Translations under genes and position numbers: made by a program
Source: Streptosporangiaceae bacterium
GTDB lineage: Bacteria > Actinomycetota > Actinomycetes > Streptosporangiales > Streptosporangiaceae
Reading direction: 5' to 3'
Length of the DNA stretch: 64,000 bases
NCBI GenBank assembly: GCA_025964695.1
Contig: JAOPYK010000009.1
Span: 1 to 64,000 of the forward strand
In this document: positions 32,850-41,525 of the stretch, piece after piece
How the letters are laid out: every line of letters begins with the position of its first letter
How positions within the stretch are numbered: the stretch's first letter is position 1
Notes under the pieces: model-generated
Seen by the model: the letters and a program-made list of their open reading frames with translations, nothing else
Told to the model about the DNA's origin: nothing
Database searches by the model: none

Positions 32850-33943
32850 GGGTTCTCACCGAGCGGGAGATGTGCGCACAGCTCGAAGCCGCCGCCGGAA
32901 CGCGGGCCGGCGCGCAGCCAGCCACCGTGGGTCGCGGCCCGTTCTCGCAGGCCGAGCAGGCCCTGGCCGCTCTCGGTCGGGCCGGGCCGGGCGGGCCCAT
33001 CATCGAGCACGCGGACGGTCAGCGCGCCGGGGTCGCGTCTGATCTTGACCCGCGCGGTGCGCGACTGCGAGTGCCGCAGCACGTTGGTCAGCCCTTCCTG
33101 TACGACGCGGTACGCCGCCAGATCCACACTGCCGGGGAGCGTGCCGGGCTTACCCTCGACCGATGCGGACAGCCCGGTGTCGGCCAGCCGGTCGAGCAGA
33201 ACCGGCAGCTGGTCGAGGCCGGGCTGGGGGGCCGCACTGTCCGGCGAGTGGCGGAGCACCCCCAGGGTCTGCCGTAGCTCGGCCATGGCCTGGCGGCTGG
33301 CCGACTCCAGACCGGCCAGCAGGGTGGGATCGGGCGGATGCCCGGATTCGGCGAGCATCCGCGCCGTACCCGCCTGCAGCGCGACCACGCTGATGTGGTG
33401 GGCGACGATGTCATGCAGCTCCCGGGCGATGCGGGCGCGTTCCGCCGCCGCCGAGGCCGCCGCGGCGGCGCTCTGGTAGGCCCGCCTGCTGCGCGAGCCG
33501 TCACCCAGCGCCCATGCCGCCACCCCGAGTACGACAGTGAGCACTAGGGACTCTGGGCGGTGGACATCCCAGAGCAACGCCGACTCGAGCCCGGTGACGG
33601 ACAGGACCAGAGCCACGGTGGCCTGCCATCGGGAGGTGTGCGCGGCCACACCGGCGAGCGCGATCAACGGCGCCGGGAAGACCACGAGGGGGCTGAGCGC
33701 GCCCCATTCGTGGCCACCGCGCATGGCCAGCAACCCGGCCGCGACCCCGGTCGTGATCGCCCACACCAGGCGCGGCCGGACCCGCCACCAGGCCAGGGCA
33801 CCGATGCCGGGAATCGCCATCGCCGCCCACCAGAACCCGCTGGCGTGCCGGTAAGGATCGAAGCCCGGCAGCTCGAAGATGAGGAGCAGGCCGAGCGCGA
33901 GCGCACCATCGCGCAACGGAGGAACGGCCCAGGACCGGCACAT
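32846..33943 (-). CDS. Membrane sensor histidine kinase (HisKA_3 type)
   Basis: A 365-residue kinase with about five N-terminal transmembrane helices and no large extracellular loop, then a coiled Ala-rich linker and the HisKA_3 motif ERARIARELHDIVAHHISVV with phospho-His177. HATPase_c motifs are VVQEGLTNVLRHS, VLDDGPA and GQGLLGLRERA. Short-loop kinases of this type usually sense membrane or transporter state. Start ATG at 33941-33943 has GGAG at about eight bases; a longer frame to 34054 has no such site. Coupled to the response regulator by the ATGA overlap. Confidence 0.9.
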   Translation of the reverse strand: MCRSWAVPPLRDGALALGLLLIFELPGFDPYRHASGFWWAAMAIPGIGALAWWRVRPRLVWAITTGVAAGLLAMRGGHEWGALSPLVVFPAPLIALAGVAAHTSRWQATVALVLSVTGLESALLWDVHRPESLVLTVVLGVAAWALGDGSRSRRAYQSAAAAASAAAERARIARELHDIVAHHISVVALQAGTARMLAESGHPPDPTLLAGLESASRQAMAELRQTLGVLRHSPDSAAPQPGLDQLPVLLDRLADTGLSASVEGKPGTLPGSVDLAAYRVVQEGLTNVLRHSQSRTARVKIRRDPGALTVRVLDDGPARPGPTESGQGLLGLRERAATHGGWLRAGPRSGGGFELCAHLPLGENP

Positions 33944-34125
33944 GGCGGGCTCCACCTTCTTCGACGAGACCACCTGACCGTACGACGCCGGCTCGGGGTG
34001 TGGCATCCATCTGCTGAAGGAGCGTCGGATCACCCCGTGGGGTGAGGAGATCACCCTTCCGGGCGACTCCGAAGACCGCCGAGCGCGGTGATGTGCGAGC
34101 GAGCCGGCGTTCCTACCGTCGGGGC

Positions 34126-34944
34126 ATGGACGTAGTGCGATGTGCGGGACTGACCAAAAGGTACGGTTCGACCACGGTGGTCGACCGGCTCGACCTGTCC
34201 GTGGCCCCGGGCGAGATCGTGGGATTCCTCGGCCGTAACGGCGCCGGCAAGACGACGACGCTGCGGATGCTGCTCGGGCTGATCCGCCCGGACGCGGGGT
34301 CGGCGTGGCTGTTCGGCGACCCGGTGCCCTGCCCGGACCGGTTGCCCGCCGTGGGCGCGATGATCGAAGAGCCCGCCTTCTACCCCTGGCTCACCGGCAC
34401 GGCCAACCTCACGGTGCTCGCCGACACCGGGCCGCCGGTCCCAGCGGACGCGATCACGCGGGCACTGGAACGGGCCGGCCTGGCCGAAGCGGCCGGCACG
34501 AAGGTGAAGACCTACTCGCAGGGGATGCGGCAGCGCCTCGGGCTGGCCGCCGCGCTGTTGCGCGAACCCCGGCTGCTGCTGCTCGACGAACCCGCCAACG
34601 GCCTGGATCCGCCCGGGCTCCGGGAGTTCCGCGAGACGCTGCGCGGCCTCGCCGGCGCCGGTTCGGCCATCCTCCTGTCCAGTCATCTGCTCGGCGAACT
34701 CGACCAGATCTGCGATCGGGTCGTACTGATCGACGGCGGCCGCCTCATCGCGACCGTGCGCCCCGGCGAGTTGCCCGCACCGCGCAGCACCATCACCGTC
34801 CGGTCGGCCGATCGGGACCGGGCGACTTCGCTGCTCGCGGCCGACGGGATCGAAGTGAAGGCCATGGGGCCGGAACGGCCCAGCCTCGAGGACTGGTTCA
34901 TCACGCTCACCGAGAAGGACGACCATGCGTCTGCTCCGCGCTGA
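34126..34944 (+). CDS. ABC exporter ATP-binding protein
   Basis: A 272-residue ABC ATPase of the drug/antibiotic export group. Walker A GRNGAGKTT, Q-loop region MIEEPAFYPWLTG, signature YSQGMRQRLG, Walker B LLLLDEPANGLD and the H-loop (LLSSHLLGELDQ) are all present. The C-terminal ~70 residues are typical of BcrA/LanF-like subunits. Start ATG at 34126 opens MDVVRCAGLTKRYG. It overlaps the permease gene by 20 bases. The divergent two-component genes (start 33943) share the 180-base promoter region. Confidence 0.93.
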   Translation: MDVVRCAGLTKRYGSTTVVDRLDLSVAPGEIVGFLGRNGAGKTTTLRMLLGLIRPDAGSAWLFGDPVPCPDRLPAVGAMIEEPAFYPWLTGTANLTVLADTGPPVPADAITRALERAGLAEAAGTKVKTYSQGMRQRLGLAAALLREPRLLLLDEPANGLDPPGLREFRETLRGLAGAGSAILLSSHLLGELDQICDRVVLIDGGRLIATVRPGELPAPRSTITVRSADRDRATSLLAADGIEVKAMGPERPSLEDWFITLTEKDDHASAPR

Positions 34945-35914
34945 ACTGCGCAAACTACGCCGCCCGCTGACCCTTTGGGTGCTGGGACTCGGCACCCTCC
35001 TCTCGGTCGTCCTGGCCTGGGGCGGCCTGACCAACGACCACGACTATCTGGCCTCGCCCGGATACCGCGCGCCCGCGCCGGTGAGCTGCGCCGATCTCGG
35101 TCTGCCCGGCGGACCGGACTGCGCCCGGCAACTGGCCGTCTACCAGCGGGTGGCCACGGCCGGCGTGAAGAACGACATCGCAACCACCCTGCGGGCGATC
35201 CGGAGGTCGGCGGTCCTGGACGTCTACGTCGAACAACCGCTCGGCGCCGGGGCCATGGCCGGGGGGTTGATGGCCTCACTGCCCGGACTGGCGCTGATCG
35301 CCCTGCTGGCGGCGGGCCACGCCGGTGGCGAATGGACCGGCCGTACCCTCAAGACGGTGCTGGCCGTCGAAGGCAGACGGTGGCGGTTCCTCATGGCCAA
35401 GGCGCTCAGTCTGTGGCTCGCGTCGGTGCTCTTGCTGGCTCTGGCATGGGCGGCGCTCGCCGCCGCCACGCCGGTCTGGCGCGCGGCGTTTCCACTGCCG
35501 GTCCACCATCCGAGCCTGCAGGAGCAGTGGGCGCACACCTGGCCGGTTCTCTGGCACGCCGTGCTCACTCTTGCTGTGTTCTCCGCACTGGCGGTCACCG
35601 CCGCCGTACTCACCCGATCGGTCGTAGGCACTCTGACCGCCACCGTCGGGACGATCCTCGCCGCCTTGATCGCGGCCGGCTTCCGCACGGTCAGCGACTG
35701 GAGCCCAGCGACCTGGGTGTCGGCCTGGACCCGCTTTCCCGCCCAAGCGAACGTCGTCACCAGCTTCTGGGCCCGCGTGTCCGGCCAGCCGACCCGGGCC
35801 GGCTTCCAGCAACCCCATCTCGGCTGGGCGGCCGCGCTGCTTTGCCTGACCGGGTTCACCGCCGCCTGCTGGACGATCTCGGTCGTGTGGCTCCGCCGGA
35901 CGGACATCGCCTAA
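34925..35914 (+). CDS. ABC exporter permease protein
   Basis: A 329-residue ABC-2 type permease with six hydrophobic segments: one at the N terminus (LWVLGLGTLLSVVLAWGG), a large outside loop with Cys55 and Cys66 (SCADLGLPGGPDCARQ) and five further helices after residue 110. The loop cysteines could form a disulfide. Overlap with the ATPase gene makes co-translation likely. Together they could expel an antimicrobial or a lipid; the substrate is unknown. Confidence 0.88.
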   Translation: MRLLRAELRKLRRPLTLWVLGLGTLLSVVLAWGGLTNDHDYLASPGYRAPAPVSCADLGLPGGPDCARQLAVYQRVATAGVKNDIATTLRAIRRSAVLDVYVEQPLGAGAMAGGLMASLPGLALIALLAAGHAGGEWTGRTLKTVLAVEGRRWRFLMAKALSLWLASVLLLALAWAALAAATPVWRAAFPLPVHHPSLQEQWAHTWPVLWHAVLTLAVFSALAVTAAVLTRSVVGTLTATVGTILAALIAAGFRTVSDWSPATWVSAWTRFPAQANVVTSFWARVSGQPTRAGFQQPHLGWAAALLCLTGFTAACWTISVVWLRRTDIA

Positions 35915-35974
35915 CAGCCCATACCAGCGGCCGCCTGAACACCCTCTGGCCTCCAAGCGCTCCTCCAACCGCTA

Positions 35975-36003
35975 TTGACGGCCCCTTGACCGGTATCTAA
36001 AAT
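35975..36003 (+). promoter_or_regulatory. Near-consensus housekeeping promoter of the FdhF/OFA unit
   Basis: TTGACG (35975-35980), exactly 17 bases spacer, then TAAAAT (35998-36003). This is unusually close to the sigma-70 type consensus for a high-GC actinomycete. Transcription would begin about 36010, inside the dyad at 36008-36023. Confidence 0.75.
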
Positions 36004-36007
36004 CCGA

Positions 36008-36023
36008 ATGCAATCGACTGCAT
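36008..36023. promoter_or_regulatory. Dyad over the predicted transcription start of the FdhF gene
   Basis: ATGCAATCGACTGCAT is palindromic at 14 of 16 positions and covers the place where transcription from the upstream promoter should begin. A repressor bound here would block the strong promoter. Confidence 0.55.
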
Positions 36024-36067
36024 AGCGGGTCGGCCGAGCGGGGGTCTTCGCCAGGAGGCGTGCTCCG

Positions 36068-38317
36068 ATGGCCAAGCGCGAGAAGTGGATAGATCCGAAG
36101 AACTGGGCGAGTCTGAAGCCGTTCGGGATCGGCGAGGGCCGGCCGAACAACTACGCCGAGATCTGGAAGGCGTTTCGCGAGAACCGCGGCCGGCGCGGGT
36201 ACGCCTGGCGGATCCTCAAAGAGGGCACCTGCGACGGCTGTGCCCTCGGCACCAAGGGCATGCGCGACTGGACCATGGACGAGGTCCATCTGTGCAACGT
36301 CCGGCTGCGGTTGCTGAGGCTCAACACGATGCCGGCCCTCGATGAGGGCATCCTCGCGGACGTCTCCGGTCTGGCCGGCCGGAGCAGCGCCCAGCTCCGC
36401 GATCTCGGCAGGCTCCCGTACCCCATGGTGCGCCGGGCGGGCGAGGTGGGTTTTTCCCGGATCGGCTGGGATGAGGCGCTCGGCCTCTCCGCCGACGCGC
36501 TGCGGGAGGCCGGTCCGGACCGGTTCGGCGTCTACATGACCAGCCGGGGCGAGCCCAACGAGAACTACTACGCCGCGCAGAAGGCGGTACGGGCGCTGGG
36601 CGGCAACTCGATCGACAACGCCGCGCGGGTCTGCCATTCACCGAGCACGGTGGCGCTCAAGGGTGCCCTCGGCGTGGCCGCGACGACCTGCTCGTACACG
36701 GACTGGGTCGGCAGCGACCTGATCATCTTCATCGGTTCGAACGTGGCCAACAACCAGCCTGTGGCGATGAAGTACCTTTACCACGCGAAGAAGGCGGGCA
36801 CCCGGGTCGCCGTCGTCAACAACTACCGCGAGCCCGGCATGGAGAAGTACTGGGTGCCCTCCAACGTGGAGAGCGCCGTCTTCGGCACGAAGATCGCCGA
36901 CAGGTTCTTCCTCGTCAACGTCGGCGGCGACGTCGCGTTCCTGTCCGGCGTGCTCAAGCACATGGTCGAGAACGACTGGGTGGACAGCGGCTTCATCGAA
37001 GAGCACACCACCGGCTTCGGTGAACTCAGCGCCCTCCTCGGCAAGGAGTCCTGGGCGGAGCTGGAGGCCGGATCAGGGGCGAGCCGCGACGACATGCTCC
37101 AGCTCGCCCGCATGCTCAGCGAGGCGAAGACCGCCGTCCTGGTCTGGAGCATGGGGATCACCCAGCACGAGTTCGGTGAGGACAACGTCCGGGCGATCAT
37201 CAATCTGGGCCTGTCCAAGGGCTTCGTCGGCCGGGAGGGCAGCGGTCTGATGCCGATCCGTGGCCACTCCGGCGTGCAGGGCGGCGCTGAGATGGGCGCC
37301 TATGCCACGGCGTTGCCGGGCGGGCGCCCGCTGAGCGACGCCGCTCACTTCTCGGCGCTGTGGGGATTCGACGTTCCCGAGGGCAAGGGCCGGACCGCCC
37401 CGGAGATGATCGCGGCGGCGCACGACGGCGAGCTGGACGTGCTGATCAGCTCCGGCGGGAACTTCCTCGAGGTGCTGCCCGACCCGGCGTACACCCGGGC
37501 GGCGCTGTCCAGCGTCCGGCTGCGCGTCCACATCGACATCTGCCTGTCCAGCCAGATGCTCGCCGATCCCGGCGGGACGGTGCTGCTGCTCCCGGCGCAG
37601 ACGCGGTACGAGATGGCGGGCGGGGTCACCGAGACGTCCACGGAACGACGCGTCATCTTCAGCCCCGAGATCGACGGGCCGCGCATCGGCGAGGCCTGGC
37701 CGGAATGGCGTATCTTCACCGAGCTCGCCGCCCGTACTCGCCCTGAGCTGGCCGATCTGGTCCGATTCGACGGCACCCCTGCGATCCGGGCGGAGATCGC
37801 CCGCGCGGTGCCGTTCTACGAGGGGATCCAGCACCTGAAGGAGTACGGCGACCAGTTCCAGTACGGCGGCAGACACCTGTGCGCGGACTGGAGGTTCCAC
37901 ACGCCGGACGGGAAGGCGCATTTCGCCGCAGTGAGCCCGCCGGCGCTGGGACGGCCCGACGGGTCGTACGCGGTGGCAACGCGGCGCGGCAAGCAGTTCA
38001 ACAGCATGGTCCATGAGCACCGTGACGAGCTGACCGGAGCCGTCCGCGAGGCGGTCCTGATGAACCCGGCCGACGCGGACCGGCACGGGTTCACCGACGG
38101 CGACCAGGTACTGCTGACCAGCGCGTCAGGAGAGCTGCGGGGGCGGATCCTGCGCGCCCCGGTCGCTCCGGGGAACCTCCAGGTGCACTGGCCGGAAGGA
38201 GAGGTGCTGATCGACCGGTCCAGGCTGTCGCCGCAGGCCGGTATCCCGGACTACAACGCGGTCGTGACCGTTGCGCGAGCGCCCGGCCAAGCGACTTTCA
38301 CGGGTGACCGCTGTTAA
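36068..38317 (+). CDS. FdhF/YdeP-family molybdopterin oxidoreductase
   Basis: A 749-residue molybdo-bis-MGD enzyme of the FdhF/YdeP family. The N-terminal cluster region has CDGCALGTKGMRDW (Cys55, Cys58) and HLCNVRLRLLRLN (Cys76), the family's usual cysteine set. NAARVCHSPSTVALKGALG is the conserved metal-ligand region and GREGSGLMPIRGHSGVQGG the MGD-binding segment. The C-terminal molybdopterin dinucleotide domain is complete. E. coli YdeP is linked with acid resistance; substrate is not proven for the family, formate is only assumed. Start ATG at 36068 follows AGGAGG. It forms a two-gene unit with an OFA transporter. Confidence 0.9.
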   Translation: MAKREKWIDPKNWASLKPFGIGEGRPNNYAEIWKAFRENRGRRGYAWRILKEGTCDGCALGTKGMRDWTMDEVHLCNVRLRLLRLNTMPALDEGILADVSGLAGRSSAQLRDLGRLPYPMVRRAGEVGFSRIGWDEALGLSADALREAGPDRFGVYMTSRGEPNENYYAAQKAVRALGGNSIDNAARVCHSPSTVALKGALGVAATTCSYTDWVGSDLIIFIGSNVANNQPVAMKYLYHAKKAGTRVAVVNNYREPGMEKYWVPSNVESAVFGTKIADRFFLVNVGGDVAFLSGVLKHMVENDWVDSGFIEEHTTGFGELSALLGKESWAELEAGSGASRDDMLQLARMLSEAKTAVLVWSMGITQHEFGEDNVRAIINLGLSKGFVGREGSGLMPIRGHSGVQGGAEMGAYATALPGGRPLSDAAHFSALWGFDVPEGKGRTAPEMIAAAHDGELDVLISSGGNFLEVLPDPAYTRAALSSVRLRVHIDICLSSQMLADPGGTVLLLPAQTRYEMAGGVTETSTERRVIFSPEIDGPRIGEAWPEWRIFTELAARTRPELADLVRFDGTPAIRAEIARAVPFYEGIQHLKEYGDQFQYGGRHLCADWRFHTPDGKAHFAAVSPPALGRPDGSYAVATRRGKQFNSMVHEHRDELTGAVREAVLMNPADADRHGFTDGDQVLLTSASGELRGRILRAPVAPGNLQVHWPEGEVLIDRSRLSPQAGIPDYNAVVTVARAPGQATFTGDRC

Positions 38318-38332
38318 GGACACCGTCTCTTC

Positions 38333-38376
38333 TTCGGGGATCGTGATTTCGGGGAACCGTCGTTCGGGGGATCGAT
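38333..38376 (+). repeat. Three degenerate 14-16 bp direct repeats before the OFA gene
   Basis: TTCGGGGATCGTGA, TTTCGGGGAACCGTCG and TTCGGGGGATCGAT follow each other head to tail in the 75-base gap between the oxidoreductase stop and the transporter start. They could be binding sites for a regulator or simple repeat growth. The ribosome site AAAGGAG for the transporter comes right after. Confidence 0.55.
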
Positions 38377-38392
38377 CAAAGGAGTTCCACGC

Positions 38393-39670
38393 ATGACCAC
38401 CGCCCGAACAGACGACCCCACCCGAGGCAGATGGCTGATCGCCGGTTCGGCGGTGCTGTTCCAGCTCGCGCTCGGTGCCGTCTACGCCTGGAGTGTCTTC
38501 TCCAAGGCGCTGCAGAAACACGGCAGCGCCTTCCACCTCACCAAGTCCCTGGCGGCTCTGCCGTTCTCGGTCACCATCGGAATGATCTTCCTGGGCACCT
38601 ACCTCGGCGGGCGTATCCAGGATCGGCGTGGTCCCCGCATCGTGGCCCTGGTCGGCGGGGTGGTCTACTCGCTGGGGATCCTGCTGGCCAGTGTCGCCTC
38701 CGGCAGGTCCGATCTCTGGTTGCTCATCCTCGGGTACGGGGTGATCGCGGGATTCGGGCTCGGTCTGGGCTACATCGTGCCGATCGCCATGCTGCAGAAG
38801 TGGTTCCCCGACAAACGCGGCCTCATCACCGGCATTGCCGTCGGCGGCTTCGGGTTCGGTGCCGTGGTGACCTCGCCCATCGCGCAACGGCTCGTCGCCC
38901 ATTACGCCAAGGTGCCGACGCGCTCCTTCCTCTGGCTGGGCCTCGCCTATCTGATCGTGGTCCTGGTCGGCGCGTCGCAGTTCCGCAACCCACCGGAGGG
39001 GTACGCGGTGCCGGGGTGGCAGCCGGCCACGAGCGGGCGGGTCGTGGAGACCCTCCGCGACTACACCCCGTCCGAGGCGTTGCGCACGCCGCAGTGGTAC
39101 CTGCTGACCGCGATCCTGTGCCTGAACGTCGCCGCCGGGATCGGGCTGATCTCAGTGGTCGCCTCCGCGGCCGGTGACGTGGCGGGCTACAGCGCCGCGG
39201 CGGCCTCCACCCTCACCGGGATCATGGGGCTGTTCAACGGCGGCGGGCGCATCTTCTGGGGCTGGTTGTCCGGGCGCACCGGCCGGATGACCGCGTTCCT
39301 CTCGATGCTCGGCCTCCAGGGCGTGTGCTTCCTGGTCCTCCCGCATGCCTCGTCGGCCGGGCTGTTCGCGGTGCTGGCCGCCGTCATCTATCTCTGCTAC
39401 GGAGGCGGCTTCGGGACCATGCCGGCGACCGCGGGAGATTTCTTCGGCCTGCGCAACGCCGGCGCCATCTACGGGCTCATGATCGTCGCGTGGAGCATCG
39501 GCGGCGTCGGCTCGCCTCTGCTGGTCGCCGCTCTCATTCACGGGAACAACTACACGACCGCGTTCACCGTCGTCGGCATCATGGCATTCGCCGCGATGAT
39601 CCTTCCGCTGCTGACCCGGCCCGCCGGAGTCACCCGGAAACCCACCACCTCCCCTGCTCCCGCGAACTGA
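38393..39670 (+). CDS. OFA-family MFS transporter (oxalate/formate antiporter type)
   Basis: A 425-residue MFS protein with 12 hydrophobic segments. LGAVYAWSVFSKALQ near the N terminus and GFGLGLGYIVPIAMLQKWFP with the loop DKRGLITGIAVGGFGFGA are characteristic of the oxalate:formate antiporter (OFA) family; FFGLRNAGAIYGLMIVAWSIGG is its second conserved stretch. Members import or exchange organic anions such as oxalate, formate, lactate or pyruvate. Start ATG at 38393 after AAAGGAGTTCCACGC. Coupling with an FdhF-like enzyme suggests a formate or oxalate function. Confidence 0.9.
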   Translation: MTTARTDDPTRGRWLIAGSAVLFQLALGAVYAWSVFSKALQKHGSAFHLTKSLAALPFSVTIGMIFLGTYLGGRIQDRRGPRIVALVGGVVYSLGILLASVASGRSDLWLLILGYGVIAGFGLGLGYIVPIAMLQKWFPDKRGLITGIAVGGFGFGAVVTSPIAQRLVAHYAKVPTRSFLWLGLAYLIVVLVGASQFRNPPEGYAVPGWQPATSGRVVETLRDYTPSEALRTPQWYLLTAILCLNVAAGIGLISVVASAAGDVAGYSAAAASTLTGIMGLFNGGGRIFWGWLSGRTGRMTAFLSMLGLQGVCFLVLPHASSAGLFAVLAAVIYLCYGGGFGTMPATAGDFFGLRNAGAIYGLMIVAWSIGGVGSPLLVAALIHGNNYTTAFTVVGIMAFAAMILPLLTRPAGVTRKPTTSPAPAN

Positions 39671-39744
39671 GGAGGCGCGCCTGACCTCCCCTGCTTCGAT
39701 TGTCAGTGGATCCAGGTCAGTGGATCCACATCAGTCGCTCGAGG

Positions 39745-41097
39745 TCAGGAGGACCGAACCTCTGCGGGGTGGATCACTTCGGTGATCCCGCGGGCCGCCA
39801 GATGCCGAGGGTTCTCGACCTGCTGGGCGAGGACCGCCGTGGCACGGACGCCGTCGGTGGCCAGTCGTACCCAGGCCTCGTAGAACGCACCCCCGGGCGC
39901 ACACGTGGCACGGGTCGGCGCGGTGATCTCGTCACCGGCGTCGACGACCAGGGCGGTGGTGCGCCGGACCGCCGGCGGGCGTTGTCCGGCCCACCGGGCC
40001 GCCAGCTCGGCGACCCGGTTGCCGATCGGCTTCGGCTTGCGCGCGTTGGTCAGCAACCCCAGTGAGTACTCCAACTCGGGAAAGTCGGCGAGTCCACGGT
40101 CCACGTCGTGGGAGCACCACCACGTGATGGCCGTGAGATTCTCACAGCTGAGGGCGTTGAGGACGGTCGCCTCGGCGAAGTCGGCGGCCCGCTCGGCCGG
40201 AACGTGCGGTGCGGGGGCACCGACCTCCTGCAGCCAGACCGGCCGCCCCGGATCGATCGCCCACGCCTTGGACAGCTCGATCAGGTACTCGGCGAGGTGG
40301 CGGGTCGCGGCACCATCCGCGCCGTGCCGTTGCGCGGTGCCGTTGAAGACCCAGGAGTGCACCGTGGTGGCGGCGCCGAGCCGGCTGGCGTGCGCCGGAG
40401 TGAACCCGTGCCCGTCCTGGAACCATACGGCGTCGTACTCGCTGTGCGTGTGCGGTTTCCCCGGCGCACCCTGATCGCAGGCCTCCAGAAGGCGCAGGAT
40501 CCAGTGTTGCGCGGAGTCCGGGTCGGCCTCATCGCGGTCGGGGTGCGGCGCGTCGGAGAACTGGTTGACCTCGTTGCCCAGGGTCATCGCGATGAAGTTG
40601 GGCCGATCGGCCAGCGCGGCCGCCAGCGTACGAAGGTATTCGGCCTGGGCCGCGATGGCCACAGGATCGGTGAACATGTTCCGGCGGTGCCAGGTGCGCA
40701 GCCAGGACGGTACGAAGTCGAAGCTCGACAGGTGACCTTGGAGGCCGTCCACGCTCACGTCGAGGCCACGCTCGGCGGCGGCGTCGACCATCGAGAGAAG
40801 CTGGTCGACGGCGCGGGGCCGGATCAGCGTCCGGTTGGGCTGGAAGAGCGGCCACAGCGGGAAGAGCCGGATGTGGTCGAGCCCCAGATCGGCGATGGAG
40901 TCCAGGTCGGCACGGGTGTCATCGAGGTTGAAGTCGAGCCAGTGGTAGAACCAGCCCACACTAGGGGTGTAGTTGACGCCGAAGCGGACTCGTGGGCTCG
41001 CCCGATCCGGCGACAGGAACGAACCGGCGGAGTCAGATGAGGGGGAGGCTGCGGGGTCCACGATGCCGGAGAGCCCTTCGTCGGTAGGGAGAGACAA
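39745..41097 (-). CDS. Glycoside hydrolase, clan A (GH5-like)
   Basis: A 450-residue TIM-barrel hydrolase. The acid/base Glu176 is in MTLGNEVNQF and the nucleophile Glu291 in PVWLQEVGAP, the usual arrangement of clan GH-A. FGVNYTPSVGWFYHWLDF starts the barrel, and LDHIRLFPLWPLFQP is an early strand. It is closest in style to mannanase/beta-glycosidase-like GH5 proteins. No signal peptide is obvious, so it may act on imported oligosaccharides. The start is uncertain: TTG at 41097 is used here, and a GTG at 41059-41061 is also possible. Confidence 0.8.
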   Translation of the reverse strand: MSLPTDEGLSGIVDPAASPSSDSAGSFLSPDRASPRVRFGVNYTPSVGWFYHWLDFNLDDTRADLDSIADLGLDHIRLFPLWPLFQPNRTLIRPRAVDQLLSMVDAAAERGLDVSVDGLQGHLSSFDFVPSWLRTWHRRNMFTDPVAIAAQAEYLRTLAAALADRPNFIAMTLGNEVNQFSDAPHPDRDEADPDSAQHWILRLLEACDQGAPGKPHTHSEYDAVWFQDGHGFTPAHASRLGAATTVHSWVFNGTAQRHGADGAATRHLAEYLIELSKAWAIDPGRPVWLQEVGAPAPHVPAERAADFAEATVLNALSCENLTAITWWCSHDVDRGLADFPELEYSLGLLTNARKPKPIGNRVAELAARWAGQRPPAVRRTTALVVDAGDEITAPTRATCAPGGAFYEAWVRLATDGVRATAVLAQQVENPRHLAARGITEVIHPAEVRSS

Positions 41098-41525
41098 CAG
41101 TGGTCCGCGACCACCGCGGCTCCATTGTGCCGGGACCTACGACATCTTCCGTGGCCCGGGCCCAGCCGGGGGCGGGGGCGGGGGCGGGGGCGGCCTCGGG
41201 CTGCCCGAGCGGCGTCGCCAAGGTCACCGCCGCCGTGTTGTTCTTCCGAGCCGTCACCTATCTGCTGCCCATCCCGCTGGAGCACGCGCTCTGGACCCTA
41301 CCCGGATCCCACCAGCGCCGCACCCGGCCAAAGCAGTGATCATCGCATTTCCGGCCTTGTCCCAGATCGGCATTCTCCAGCGCCGCGCACAGCAATGGTG
41401 CGGTAATGATTTGCGCCCGAATCACCGGAAACGTGATCAACGCTGTGATGCGGAGTAGGCTCGTACGGTCCTGATACAGGGACCGCCTGACGGAACTATT
41501 CCGACGCAGCAAGGGACAGCAAAGA
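41098..41525. other. Spacer with a G-run repeat
   Basis: No gene recognised. It holds the G-rich repeat at 41168-41190 and presumably the promoters of the divergent GH5-like and secreted orphan genes. Short frames on both strands lack ribosome sites and motifs. Confidence 0.4.
41168..41190 (+). repeat. Four G5 runs separated by single C (potential G-quadruplex)
   Basis: GGGGG-C repeated four times on the plus strand. Four G tracts of five with one-base loops meet the simplest pattern for a stable parallel quadruplex. It lies about 70-95 bases upstream of the GH5-like gene start, on the strand that is non-template for the orphan gene and template for the glycosidase gene. Confidence 0.75.
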
